The notes: a model not told the origin generated them from the sequence alone. Shown: positions 1 through 6,992, numbered from the stretch's first letter. The stretch: DNA of 13,429 nt from Acetofilamentum sp. (GCA_020720705.1 DYOJ01000002.1:24667-38095), one strand, 5' to 3'. Program-made: numbers and translations.

Positions 1-271
1 ATCCCGCAATAAGTTGTTGATGCAGCAAAAGCACGTCGCCGTCCGTGATGCCGGCTTCTGCAAGTGTTTTGTCGTCAATGGTTTTACCTTTTTGCTTCGA
101 GCTGAGTTTGTATTCAATCGGATTGCCTTCGGTGTCTGTTTGTACAAGGTTCAATTTCGGATTGTTCAAAATGGCTTTGATAATTTGTTTGCCTTGCGTG
201 TCGGGCGTCAGGCTCATCGAAAATTCGGTTCCGGTATGTACGATACGTACGCGGTAAGTTTTTTTTTCCAT
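1..271 (-). CDS. Ubiquitin-like beta-grasp protein (YukD/EsaB-like), 3' end cut by window edge
   Basis: I translated this from the minus strand: the ATG is at 271-269 and 90 codons lie in the window with no stop. The start is MEKKTYRVRIVHTGTEF. The later part (about residues 54-86) has a tract resembling the conserved half of ubiquitin-like folds: EYKLSSKQKGKTIDDKTLAE, then AGITDGDVLLLHQQ, the 'K-T-L-x-E-x-G-I-x-D-G-D' pattern seen in ubiquitin and YukD/EsaB proteins. It begins 9 nt after the stop of the E1-like gene, so the two are almost certainly one transcription unit. The likely role is a protein modifier activated by that E1, or a structural YukD-type protein. The C terminus, where a conjugating Ubl would end in Gly-Gly, is not visible; the last complete codons read IAG. 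A nine-A run lies in codons 2-5. The fold assignment is fairly sure. Conjugation is inferred from context. Confidence 0.8.
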   Translation of the reverse strand, partial: MEKKTYRVRIVHTGTEFSMSLTPDTQGKQIIKAILNNPKLNLVQTDTEGNPIEYKLSSKQKGKTIDDKTLAEAGITDGDVLLLHQQLIAG

Positions 272-280
272 GTTACGGGA

Positions 281-1504
281 TTATTTAAAATTAATAAAAT
301 GTTCGTCTCCGGTGAGTTCCGCAAAATAGATGCCGTTTTCGGTCTCTATCTTCAAAATATCTAAAAGCGGAAATCCTATTTGATTTAATGTCAATTCTTT
401 AAACGGAAAATCTTTAGTGATATAATCTAAACCGTTTTGATAAATCTCACAACCGTTCTCTCCGCGTAAATTGTTCTGCTCAATATAGGTTGCGACTTTG
501 CTCTGCGGTAATTGAACTTTGTGAACAATTTTGCTGTCGTCAGGTGTTAGTTCGTATATAAAATGTTGATTCAATATGACTTCCGGCGATTTTTCGCCAA
601 AACGAATCGTTATCCAATCTAACAATTCAGCTACTGTAGTTTCCGAGCTTAATTCGGATGCTTCAATAACCCGGTCATAAAACTCATGGCTCATGCAGTC
701 CGGTTTTATTGGCTCAAGGTCGTAATGCCCATAGTCGAGCACTTTACCGTCGTATCTGAAAATTTTGTTTTTGAACGATGCAAAATAGGTCTCTTCGGTC
801 GTTTCGTCGTATCCGTGAATCAGTTTCAGAGCTTCTTGTGCTTGTATCGCCCCGATAATTGATGCCGAGATTGGTGTCGTAGGGATACGTCCGCGCACAA
901 TACTGCGGTTTGCAACCACTTTGCATGATACGGCACGTTTGATAATTTGCTTTTCGCGTTCGGAGAGTTCACATTCGTAGCACGAATTACCCGGAACGTA
1001 AACAACGGCTTGTCCGGCAAGATTTTCAATTGCACCGTCCACCCACGGTTTATCTATTTTGTGGCAGGCGCGGTTTATGGCAAGCCGAGCTAAACGGTTA
1101 TCCAAACAGCCGATAATCGCATCCATTCGTCTGTAAACACCTAATCCTAAATCTGTTATAATGTCAGCATTTATGGACATAACCTTAACTTCGGGGTTCA
1201 AATCCTTCACACGTGCGGCGGCTGTTGATGCTTTTGAAGCATTATTTTTTGCATCTTCTTCTCTGTAAAGTAATGAGCGAGACAGATTTGAAAATTCAAT
1301 GGTGTCGTAATCCACAACAAGTATATGCCCGATATTGAGCAATGCCAAATTTTTCAACACTTCGTTGCCGAGTGCCCCTGCCCCTATGACCATGATTTTT
1401 GCATTTTGAACACGGTCTTTTTTCCACCACGAGATTAGTTCGTAAACTTCGTTTCGGGTGTTTATTTCCGGCGTAAATAAATATTCGTTCAATTCGGGTT
1501 TCAT
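281..1504 (-). CDS. E1-like ubiquitin-activating enzyme, ThiF/MoeB/HesA superfamily
   Basis: This 407-residue protein should adenylate the C terminus of a ubiquitin-like protein with ATP and possibly carry it as a thioester. Visible motifs are the nucleotide loop GAGALG at 41-46, the acidic strand VVDYD 63-67, SNLSR 72-76 (Arg76 equivalent to the ATP-contacting Arg of MoeB), Lys91, and CLDN 133-136 with the Mg-binding Asp135. CYEC at 175-178 resembles half of a zinc site. Cys194 lies where E1 relatives carry a crossover-loop cysteine. The family signature IPTTPISASIIGAIQAQEAL spans 207-226. A second CxxC pair is absent; only Cys270 and Cys352 follow. About 120 residues beyond the adenylation domain (285-407) form an extension that may bind an E2 or the Ubl. 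The partner Ubl is the next gene, 9 nt downstream, and the gene upstream is divergent, so this is likely the first gene of the operon. No clear TAnnTTTG promoter was found upstream. The superfamily is certain; a ubiquitin-like rather than cofactor-biosynthetic role is inferred from the neighbour and the extension. Confidence 0.9.
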   Translation of the reverse strand: MKPELNEYLFTPEINTRNEVYELISWWKKDRVQNAKIMVIGAGALGNEVLKNLALLNIGHILVVDYDTIEFSNLSRSLLYREEDAKNNASKASTAAARVKDLNPEVKVMSINADIITDLGLGVYRRMDAIIGCLDNRLARLAINRACHKIDKPWVDGAIENLAGQAVVYVPGNSCYECELSEREKQIIKRAVSCKVVANRSIVRGRIPTTPISASIIGAIQAQEALKLIHGYDETTEETYFASFKNKIFRYDGKVLDYGHYDLEPIKPDCMSHEFYDRVIEASELSSETTVAELLDWITIRFGEKSPEVILNQHFIYELTPDDSKIVHKVQLPQSKVATYIEQNNLRGENGCEIYQNGLDYITKDFPFKELTLNQIGFPLLDILKIETENGIYFAELTGDEHFINFK

Positions 1505-1658
1505 CTCGAAAATGTTTTTTACAAATTAAATAAAAAACCGGCAGATTTTAAAATTTTTTTGAGATAAATTCATAAAGTTTCAATAATTACGGATTGATTT
1601 TCGTTTTGTGAATGATTTGGAATAATAATTGTTACAAGTTTTTAAATATATTTTAGTT

Positions 1659-2114
1659 ATGAGAAAGAAATTTTACGTTATTATCGGGCTGATGAGCATT
1701 TTCTTATTAGGAAGTTTAACTTCTAACGCACAGGTGGACAAAATTTTAGGGATTTGGAAAACCATTGACGATGTTACGGGAGAAGCAAAATCACATGTAA
1801 AAATTTTCAAAGCAACCAACGGGAAATTCTATGGGAGAATTGAAAAATTGTTGAAAGACCCTGCTGACAAAAAATGTACGGCATGCACAGGTTCGAACAA
1901 AAATAAACCGATTGTAGGTTTAATCTTTGTAAATGATATGAAAGCCGAAGATGGTGAATTGGTTGATGGAACAATTCTTGACCCGGCAAACGGAAAAACA
2001 TATCACTGTACTATCAGTCTCGACCCGAAAGACTCGAAAAAACTCATCGTACGCGGGTCATTGGATTCTTGGGGCATTGCCGGAAGAAGCCAAACATGGA
2101 TAAAACTTGATTAA
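1659..2114 (+). CDS. Secreted DUF2147 domain protein
   Basis: I chose the ATG at 1659 (151 residues) over an in-frame TTG at 1629, because a signal peptide starts directly there: MRKK, a hydrophobic stretch to about residue 20, then SLTSNAQ with likely cleavage near residue 25. The mature part matches DUF2147: GIWKTIDDVTGE at 31-42, FYGRIEKL at 57-64, a KCTACTG cysteine pair (Cys73, Cys76), GTILDPANGKTYHC at 104-117, and a closing LIVRGSLDSWGIAGRSQTWI. The family is a small, probably beta-rich, exported domain of unknown function common in Bacteroidota and Proteobacteria. It is divergent from the E1-like gene across 154 bp, and a hairpin follows the stop, so it is probably transcribed alone. 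Family assignment is confident; no biochemical role can be given. Confidence 0.88.
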   Translation: MRKKFYVIIGLMSIFLLGSLTSNAQVDKILGIWKTIDDVTGEAKSHVKIFKATNGKFYGRIEKLLKDPADKKCTACTGSNKNKPIVGLIFVNDMKAEDGELVDGTILDPANGKTYHCTISLDPKDSKKLIVRGSLDSWGIAGRSQTWIKLD

Positions 2115-2133
2115 TTCAATCCTTCTTTTTTTG

Positions 2134-2168
2134 AAATACCGATATTCTTTGACGAGTATCGGTATTTT
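2134..2168 (+). terminator. Hairpin after DUF2147 gene, probable terminator
   Basis: An 11-bp perfect inverted repeat AAATACCGATA (2134-2144) and TATCGGTATTT (2157-2167) has a 12-nt loop. It starts 20 nt after the DUF2147 stop, and TTTTAATT follows. The stem is AT-rich and the T run short, so efficiency is uncertain, but the position between two same-strand units fits a terminator. Confidence 0.6.
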
Positions 2169-2191
2169 AATTCGATTTCAATTTTTTTTGA

Positions 2192-2199
2192 TAATTTTG
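2192..2199 (+). promoter_or_regulatory. Bacteroidota -7 element upstream of asd
   Basis: TAATTTTG at 2192-2199 matches the TAnnTTTG -7 element exactly and would start transcription roughly 15 nt before the asd ATG at 2222. No good TTTG -33 element sits 19-21 nt upstream; that area is occupied by the end of the preceding hairpin. The call rests on the -7 element alone. Confidence 0.45.
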
Positions 2200-2221
2200 C
2201 AGTCTCAAATTTAATCCACGA

Positions 2222-3214
2222 ATGAAAATAGCTGTTGTCGGTGCTACCGGTTTGGTTGGCAGTGTCATGTTGCGTGTTTTGGAAGAGCGCAGATTTCCGG
2301 TAAGCGAGTTGATTCCTGTTGCATCCGAAAAGTCTGTCGGTAAAAGTGTTGAATATCTCGGAGTGCCGACAGAAATTGTCTCTCTCGAAACTGCTTTGGA
2401 AAAAATGCCTCATATTGCATTGTTCTCTGCAGGTGCAAAGATTTCACTCGAATATGCGCCAAAATTTGCTCAAATCGGTACTTTTGTAATTGATAACTCA
2501 TCGGCTTGGCGCATGTATCCTGACAAGAAATTGATTGTTCCTGAAATAAATGCAGGCGAACTTACAGAGTCCGACAGAATTATAGCAAATCCGAATTGTT
2601 CTACAATTCAGATGGTTATGGCACTTGCACCTCTTCACAAAGCATATAGCATAAAGCGTGTTGTGGTTTCAACCTACCAATCTGTAACCGGAACGGGCAT
2701 CAAAGCTGTCAAGCAACTCGAAAACGAACGTGCCGGAACAGAAGGAGAAAAAGCCTATCCGCATCCGATAGATAAAAATGTGTTGCCGCACTGCGATGTG
2801 TTTGTTGAGGACGGATATACCAAAGAAGAGATGAAACTTGTAAATGAAACAAACAAAATTTTGAGGACCGATATCCGTATCACTGCCACCGCTGTTCGTG
2901 TGCCTGTCGTGGGCGGTCATTCGGAATCCGTGAATGTTGAGTTTGATAAATCTTTTGATTTACAAGATATCAGACAGATTTTTAGACAAACAGAAGGTGT
3001 CCGACTTTTTGATGATATTGAAAATAATGCTTATCCTATGCCTAAATACGCAGAAGGTAAAGACGATGTATTTGTCGGACGTATAAGAAGAGATTTTTCT
3101 GTTGAAAACGGGCTGAATATCTGGATTGTTGCCGATAATCTCAGAAAAGGAGCTGCAACAAACGCGGTACAAATTGCTGAATATCTTTTGCAAAACAACT
3201 TAATTCTCCGTTAA
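2222..3214 (+). CDS. asd: Aspartate-semialdehyde dehydrogenase
   Basis: It catalyses the NADPH-dependent reduction of L-aspartyl-4-phosphate to L-aspartate 4-semialdehyde, the branch point to lysine/diaminopimelate, threonine and methionine, in the cytoplasm. The 330 residues are a normal length for the family. The dinucleotide loop GATGLVGSVML is at 8-18. The catalytic cysteine is Cys126 in NPNCSTIQM. The substrate-binding arginine and catalytic histidine lie in RVPVVGGHSESV (226-237; His233). The dimer-closing tail has NLRKGAATNAVQIAEYL. The ATG at 2222 follows a -7 promoter element closely. The stop TAA at 3212-3214 is one base before the dtd start, so this is the first gene of a four-gene operon. 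Confidence 0.97.
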   Translation: MKIAVVGATGLVGSVMLRVLEERRFPVSELIPVASEKSVGKSVEYLGVPTEIVSLETALEKMPHIALFSAGAKISLEYAPKFAQIGTFVIDNSSAWRMYPDKKLIVPEINAGELTESDRIIANPNCSTIQMVMALAPLHKAYSIKRVVVSTYQSVTGTGIKAVKQLENERAGTEGEKAYPHPIDKNVLPHCDVFVEDGYTKEEMKLVNETNKILRTDIRITATAVRVPVVGGHSESVNVEFDKSFDLQDIRQIFRQTEGVRLFDDIENNAYPMPKYAEGKDDVFVGRIRRDFSVENGLNIWIVADNLRKGAATNAVQIAEYLLQNNLILR

Positions 3215-3215
3215 A

Positions 3216-3668
3216 ATGCGAGCCGTTGTGCAACGAGTCAGCTTTGCGAAGCTCGAAATTGAAGGCAAACTCTTTTCGGAAATTAAAAACGGCATTTTGA
3301 TTTTTATCGGAATAGAAAACAGTGATAATTCTGAAGATATTTCTTGGCTCAGCAATAAAATTGTCAATCTGCGAATTTTCAATGACCATAGCGAAGTTAT
3401 GAACCTTTCAGTCAAGGATATAGGGGGCGAAATTATGGTTGTCAGTCAATTTACTTTGCATGCAAGCACAAAAAAAGGCAACCGCCCGTCGTATATTCGC
3501 GCATCAAAGCCGGAATTTGCGATACCGATTTATGAAAATTTTATTCAACAACTTGAACAAGATTTTGGTAGTTCAATAAAAACCGGTAAATTTGGTGCCG
3601 ATATGCAAATTCAACTCCTGAACAACGGACCGGTTACTATTCTCTTCGACACAAAAAATAAAGAATAA
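3216..3668 (+). CDS. dtd: D-aminoacyl-tRNA deacylase
   Basis: It hydrolyses D-amino acids (and glycine mischarged on tRNA-Ala) from tRNA, a proofreading step in the cytoplasm. The 150 residues match the usual 145-150. Diagnostic motifs are the N-terminal MRAVVQRVSFA, the nucleophile-region SQFTLHA at 77-83, KKGNRPSY at 86-93, FGADMQI at 126-132, and the Gly-cisPro motif NNGPVTI (Gly138-Pro139) that excludes L-aminoacyl groups. The start ATG lies one base after the asd stop, and the next gene begins 2 nt after its own stop, indicating a polycistronic message. No key residue appears missing. Confidence 0.96.
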   Translation: MRAVVQRVSFAKLEIEGKLFSEIKNGILIFIGIENSDNSEDISWLSNKIVNLRIFNDHSEVMNLSVKDIGGEIMVVSQFTLHASTKKGNRPSYIRASKPEFAIPIYENFIQQLEQDFGSSIKTGKFGADMQIQLLNNGPVTILFDTKNKE

Positions 3669-3670
3669 GC

Positions 3671-4021
3671 ATGACATTAAACGATGCACAACGCATTGTG
3701 GACGAGTGGATTAAATCCTACGGCGTGAAATATTTTTCGGAACTCTCCAATCTGGCAATCCTGACGGAAGAAGTTGGAGAATTGGCTCGAGTTATTGTTC
3801 GTACATACGGAGAACAATCGTCAAAAGCCAACGAAACCGAACTTAACTTAGCCGACGAGATGGCAGATGTACTATTTGTTCTCATCTGTCTGGCTAATCA
3901 AACGGGCATTGATTTATCCGATGCTCTTAAAAAAAATATCCAAAAGAAAACCGAGCGAGACAAAACTCGACACCTCAATAATCCAAAGATTAATCCAAAA
4001 ATAAATCCAAAAATAATTTAA
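3671..4021 (+). CDS. MazG-type nucleotide pyrophosphohydrolase
   Basis: A single MazG-like all-alpha NTP-PPase domain of 116 residues, which would hydrolyse (d)NTPs to monophosphate and pyrophosphate, possibly as a house-cleaning enzyme. The metal-binding pair is visible: EEVGE (Glu33, Glu34, Glu37), then DEMAD (Glu63, Asp66) within a hydrophobic helix ADVLFVLICLANQ. It is much shorter than two-domain E. coli MazG and closer to single-domain relatives. The C terminus ends in the low-complexity tail NNPKINPKINPKII, encoded by a 12-nt tandem repeat and probably disordered. It lies 2 nt after dtd and 2 nt before folK. The substrate cannot be read from the sequence. Confidence 0.9.
   Translation: MTLNDAQRIVDEWIKSYGVKYFSELSNLAILTEEVGELARVIVRTYGEQSSKANETELNLADEMADVLFVLICLANQTGIDLSDALKKNIQKKTERDKTRHLNNPKINPKINPKII
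3980..4015 (+). repeat. Three 12-nt tandem units encoding the MazG tail
   Basis: AATCCAAAGATT, AATCCAAAAATA and AATCCAAAAATA run head to tail at 3980, 3992 and 4004. Twelve is a multiple of three, so gain or loss of a unit only adds or removes four residues (INPK-like) at the protein end. Confidence 0.85.
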
Positions 4022-4023
4022 GA

Positions 4024-4521
4024 ATGAAGGTCTATTTATCATTAGGCTCCAACAGCGGCAATCGTCGCCACAACATTGTTCAGGCATGCCGACACATTGA
4101 ATCGGAAATCGGAACAATTACCCAAAAATCAAAAATAATAAAAACTAAAGCGTGGGGTTATTCCGATTCCGATTATCTAAACTGTGCCCTCGAAATTGAA
4201 ACTGAAATGAATCCGGAAATACTCCTAAAAGCCTCAGATTTGATTGAACGAAAACTCGGACGCACCGTTAAATCGTTCTCGGAAATTGACGGTACCATCA
4301 AATACATCTCTCGTCCGATAGATATTGATATTTTATTCTACGGAAATCAAATTATTGATACCGATACGATAAAAATTCCTCATAAACACTTGCACGTGAG
4401 GGAGTTTGTTCTTGTTCCTTTGTCCGAAATTGCTCCGGATTTTGTACATCCTGTACTCAATGCGTGTGTAGCGGATATACTCCGAAATTTTAAAAACCTA
4501 CAATTTTCAACCTCCCAGTAA
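4024..4521 (+). CDS. folK: 6-hydroxymethyl-dihydropterin pyrophosphokinase (HPPK)
   Basis: It transfers pyrophosphate from ATP to 6-hydroxymethyl-7,8-dihydropterin in folate synthesis. The 165 residues match single-domain HPPK. Motifs are YLSLGSNSGNRRHNI at 4-18, the substrate-pocket region around TKAWGYSDSDYLNCALEIET, the two Mg-binding aspartates in RPIDIDILFYG (Asp100, Asp102), and IPHKHLHVREFVLVPLSEIA at 118-137, where family members usually read PHPxxxxRxFVLxPLxEIA. It is the last gene of the asd-dtd-mazG-folK run, with a 2-nt gap before it. No folB or folP is fused or adjacent. The 308 bp after its stop hold an inverted-repeat element that may end the transcript. Confidence 0.95.
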   Translation: MKVYLSLGSNSGNRRHNIVQACRHIESEIGTITQKSKIIKTKAWGYSDSDYLNCALEIETEMNPEILLKASDLIERKLGRTVKSFSEIDGTIKYISRPIDIDILFYGNQIIDTDTIKIPHKHLHVREFVLVPLSEIAPDFVHPVLNACVADILRNFKNLQFSTSQ

Positions 4522-4556
4522 ATATTTACGCACTTTTGCGAAAGATATTTGAGACC

Positions 4557-4654
4557 ACTCCGATAAGCCGCTTAGCGGTTATTAATAGAAAAATCTGATA
4601 TTGATATTCAGACACTCATAAAACCGCTTAGCGGCTAAAAACACTTTTCGGAGT
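4557..4654. repeat. 98-bp imperfect inverted repeat with CCGCTTAGCGG cores
   Basis: The outer 7-bp arms ACTCCGA (4557-4563) and TCGGAGT (4648-4654) are perfect complements. Inside them, AGCCGCTTAGCGGTT (4566-4580) pairs with AACCGCTTAGCGGCT (4622-4636), with a single central mismatch. Each inner arm contains its own small hairpin CCGC-TTA-GCGG, so both a long stem and a pair of local hairpins are possible. The centre TCTGATATTGATATTCAGA is also weakly symmetric. It could be a bidirectional terminator, a dispersed palindromic element or a miniature mobile element; the window alone cannot decide. Confidence 0.75.
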
Positions 4655-4694
4655 AGACTAATATTTATAATGTAAAATACTGTATTCGTAAATT

Positions 4695-4775
4695 ACTGTA
4701 TTTCGTTTAAAGTAACTTTCCCTAAACCGATTTTTATTTTTGAAAATATGTATCGTGCTGAATGACTGTATTTCG
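4695..4775 (+). repeat. Direct repeat ACTGTATTTCG, two copies
   Basis: The 11-mer ACTGTATTTCG occurs at 4695-4705 and 4765-4775, 70 bp apart. The second copy continues ATTGAAA. The reverse complement of its first ten bases, GAAATACAGT, recurs at 7391-7400 on the far side of the peptidase gene. Confidence 0.55.
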
Positions 4776-4829
4776 ATTGAAAAACGCACTACGCACTACT
4801 TTTTTGGTTTAACATAAATCTGTAACACA

Positions 4830-6992
4830 ATGAAACATTGTTTTTCATTTTTTTTGCTGTCCCTGATAGCACTGACGCAAAGTTTTGCTCAAAACAAAAT
4901 ACTCACCCTCGACGATGCCGTTCAGCAACAATGGCGCATGTTTCGCCCCGAACACTATGACGGCATGCAACCCTACGGTTCTTCTGATTTTACCTATGTT
5001 GAAAAATATCGGGTGGTTCAAAAAATTGAAAGTTCGTCAGGGAAAGCAATTAAACTCGTATCAACAGACGAAATCAATAAATCTTTGTCTGAAAGCGGAG
5101 CTGCTGCTATCGCTTACTTCCCGTTCTGGGATTATTCTTGGAAAACGGATAAACTTTTGTCTTTCAAAAATGAGACCACACAGTATTTATACGATATTGA
5201 TGCAAAAAAAATGGTATCCGTGATTGAGTTGCCCGAAAATGCAGCCAATATTCATCCGAATCCGAAATCAAATTATTTGGCTTATACTGTTGAAAATAAT
5301 ATCTTCCTGACAGACAGTTCCAAAGTGAAAAAACAGATAACTTTAGACATTGACAAAGGTATCGTAAACGGCAGCGATTATGTGCATCGTCAGGAATTTG
5401 GCATAGACAAAGGCATGTTTTGGTCGCCGAAAGGAAATTTTTTGGCTTTTTATCGAAAAGATGAAACGATGGTTGCCGACTATCCGCTTACAAATATCTC
5501 TACCCCGATTGCAAGTGTTACAAATATCAAATATCCGATGGCGGGTGCAAAAAGCGAAGAAGTTACACTCGGAATATACGAACTCAAATCAGGAAAAACG
5601 GTTTTTGCAAATGTAACAGACTTTACATCAGAACGTTATCTGACTTCCATTACTTGGTCGCCTGATGAAAAATTTGTTTTTATCGGCGTTTTGAACCGAG
5701 AACAAAACCATTTAAAGCTGAACAAATATGAATCCTCAACCGGAAATTTTGTAAAAACATTATTTGAAGAAAAACATCCAAAATATGTAGAACCTGAAAA
5801 ACCTCTGATATTTTTTCCAAATAGCTCAACCGATTTTCTGTTTTTTAGCGAACGGGACGGCTATAATCATCTCTATCATTATGATACTGACGGCAATCTT
5901 AAATCACAACTCACAAAAGGTGAATGGGTTGTAATGGATTTTTTGGGTTTTGATAAAAAAAATCAAACCGTTTATATTTCTGCGACCAAAGACAGCCCTA
6001 TCGAACAAAATTATTACAAAGTTGATATTAAATCATCAGATATTAAAAGACTTACACCTGAAGTAGGCGTTCATGAGGCAGTTTTTTCATCCGATAAAAA
6101 ATATATTCTGGACACTTGGTCGAATACCCAAACGCCAAACAAATCTGTGATTTACAATTCGGAAGGCAAGCCTTTACATAAATTGATTGACGCAAAAAAT
6201 CCGCTCAAAGAATACAACATCGGAGAACTTACGCTCGGAACTCTTAAAGCCGATGACGGTAAAACTGACCTCCATTACCGTATGATAACACCTCCGGATT
6301 ATGATAAAAAGAAAAAATACCCTGTTTTGATATATGTGTACGGTGGTCCGCACCTGCAACTTATTCGAAATTCGTGGCTTGCCGATGCCCGACTTTGGGA
6401 GTTTTATATGGCACAACTCGGGTATATTGTTTTCAGTATTGACAATCGAGGCTCAGCAAATCGCGGACGCGATTTTGAGAATGTCATTCACCGCCGATGC
6501 GGACAAATTGAAATGCAAGACCAAATGACGGGTGTTAATTTTTTGAAATCATTACCCTTTGTTGATACGGAACGAATTGGTGTTCACGGCTGGAGTTACG
6601 GCGGCTTTATGACCGCCTCACTGCTTGTCAATTATCCGGAAACTTTCAAAGTCGGGGTTGCAGGCGGTCCTGTGATTGATTGGAAATACTACGAGGTGAT
6701 GTACGGCGAGCGATATATGGATACACCCGAAGAAAATCCGGAAGGCTACAAAAAAACAAGTTTGCTGACACAGGCTGCCGGTCTCAAAGGTCGTTTGCTT
6801 ATCATACACGGTTACCAAGACCCGGTGGTTGTTCCGCAAAACAGTATTGATTTTCAGCGTGCAGTTATTTCTGCCGGAACAGATTGCGATTATTTTTTAT
6901 ATCCCGAAGCCGAGCACAATGTTTTCGGAGCAGACCGTACCCACCTGATGCAAAAAGTAACACGATATTTTGAAGATTATCTGAAAAAATAA
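4830..6992 (+). CDS. Secreted S9B family serine peptidase (DPP-IV-like)
   Basis: A 720-residue exported prolyl-oligopeptidase-superfamily enzyme, likely periplasmic or surface-linked and trimming peptides from their N termini. The signal peptide is residues 1-21, ending SFAQ. A beta-propeller domain runs to about 460, followed by the alpha/beta hydrolase. The triad is Ser589 in HGWSYGGFM, Asp664 in HGYQDPVV and His696 in EAEHNVFG. The oxyanion tyrosine is probably Tyr504 in VYGGP. The propeller signature reads DYVHRQEFGIDKG (183-195), where human DPP-IV has DWVYEEE, so one of the paired substrate-anchoring glutamates is Gln188; the residue aligned with human Asn710 is Val666. The hydrolase should be active, but classical dipeptidyl specificity is not assured. 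The ATG at 4830 is chosen because the signal peptide starts there. It is a solitary gene flanked by structured gaps on both sides. Confidence 0.9.
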   Translation: MKHCFSFFLLSLIALTQSFAQNKILTLDDAVQQQWRMFRPEHYDGMQPYGSSDFTYVEKYRVVQKIESSSGKAIKLVSTDEINKSLSESGAAAIAYFPFWDYSWKTDKLLSFKNETTQYLYDIDAKKMVSVIELPENAANIHPNPKSNYLAYTVENNIFLTDSSKVKKQITLDIDKGIVNGSDYVHRQEFGIDKGMFWSPKGNFLAFYRKDETMVADYPLTNISTPIASVTNIKYPMAGAKSEEVTLGIYELKSGKTVFANVTDFTSERYLTSITWSPDEKFVFIGVLNREQNHLKLNKYESSTGNFVKTLFEEKHPKYVEPEKPLIFFPNSSTDFLFFSERDGYNHLYHYDTDGNLKSQLTKGEWVVMDFLGFDKKNQTVYISATKDSPIEQNYYKVDIKSSDIKRLTPEVGVHEAVFSSDKKYILDTWSNTQTPNKSVIYNSEGKPLHKLIDAKNPLKEYNIGELTLGTLKADDGKTDLHYRMITPPDYDKKKKYPVLIYVYGGPHLQLIRNSWLADARLWEFYMAQLGYIVFSIDNRGSANRGRDFENVIHRRCGQIEMQDQMTGVNFLKSLPFVDTERIGVHGWSYGGFMTASLLVNYPETFKVGVAGGPVIDWKYYEVMYGERYMDTPEENPEGYKKTSLLTQAAGLKGRLLIIHGYQDPVVVPQNSIDFQRAVISAGTDCDYFLYPEAEHNVFGADRTHLMQKVTRYFEDYLKK

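Larger units (their letters stand above)
4522..4829. other. Gene-free gap between folK and the S9 peptidase
   Basis: No convincing coding sequence lies in these 308 bp. The gap holds the 98-bp inverted repeat at 4557-4654, two copies of ACTGTATTTCG (4695, 4765), and the AT-rich leader of the peptidase gene. TAAATCTG at 4815-4822 is one base off the -7 consensus, but no -33 element sits at the right distance. Confidence 0.7.

Noticed and set aside
14..364. A 116-residue plus-strand reading frame at the left end
   Set aside because: It lies opposite the ubiquitin-like gene and the end of the E1 gene, whose minus-strand translations carry clear family motifs; the plus-strand product has none.
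1629..1658. TTG start adding ten residues to the DUF2147 protein
   Set aside because: The ATG at 1659 begins a well-formed signal peptide; the extra residues would put a second hydrophobic stretch ahead of it.
1505..1658. Divergent promoters between the E1 and DUF2147 genes
   Set aside because: TTTTG at 1604-1608 and CAAATTAA at 1522-1529 hint at elements, but neither strand shows both -33 and -7 motifs at proper spacing.
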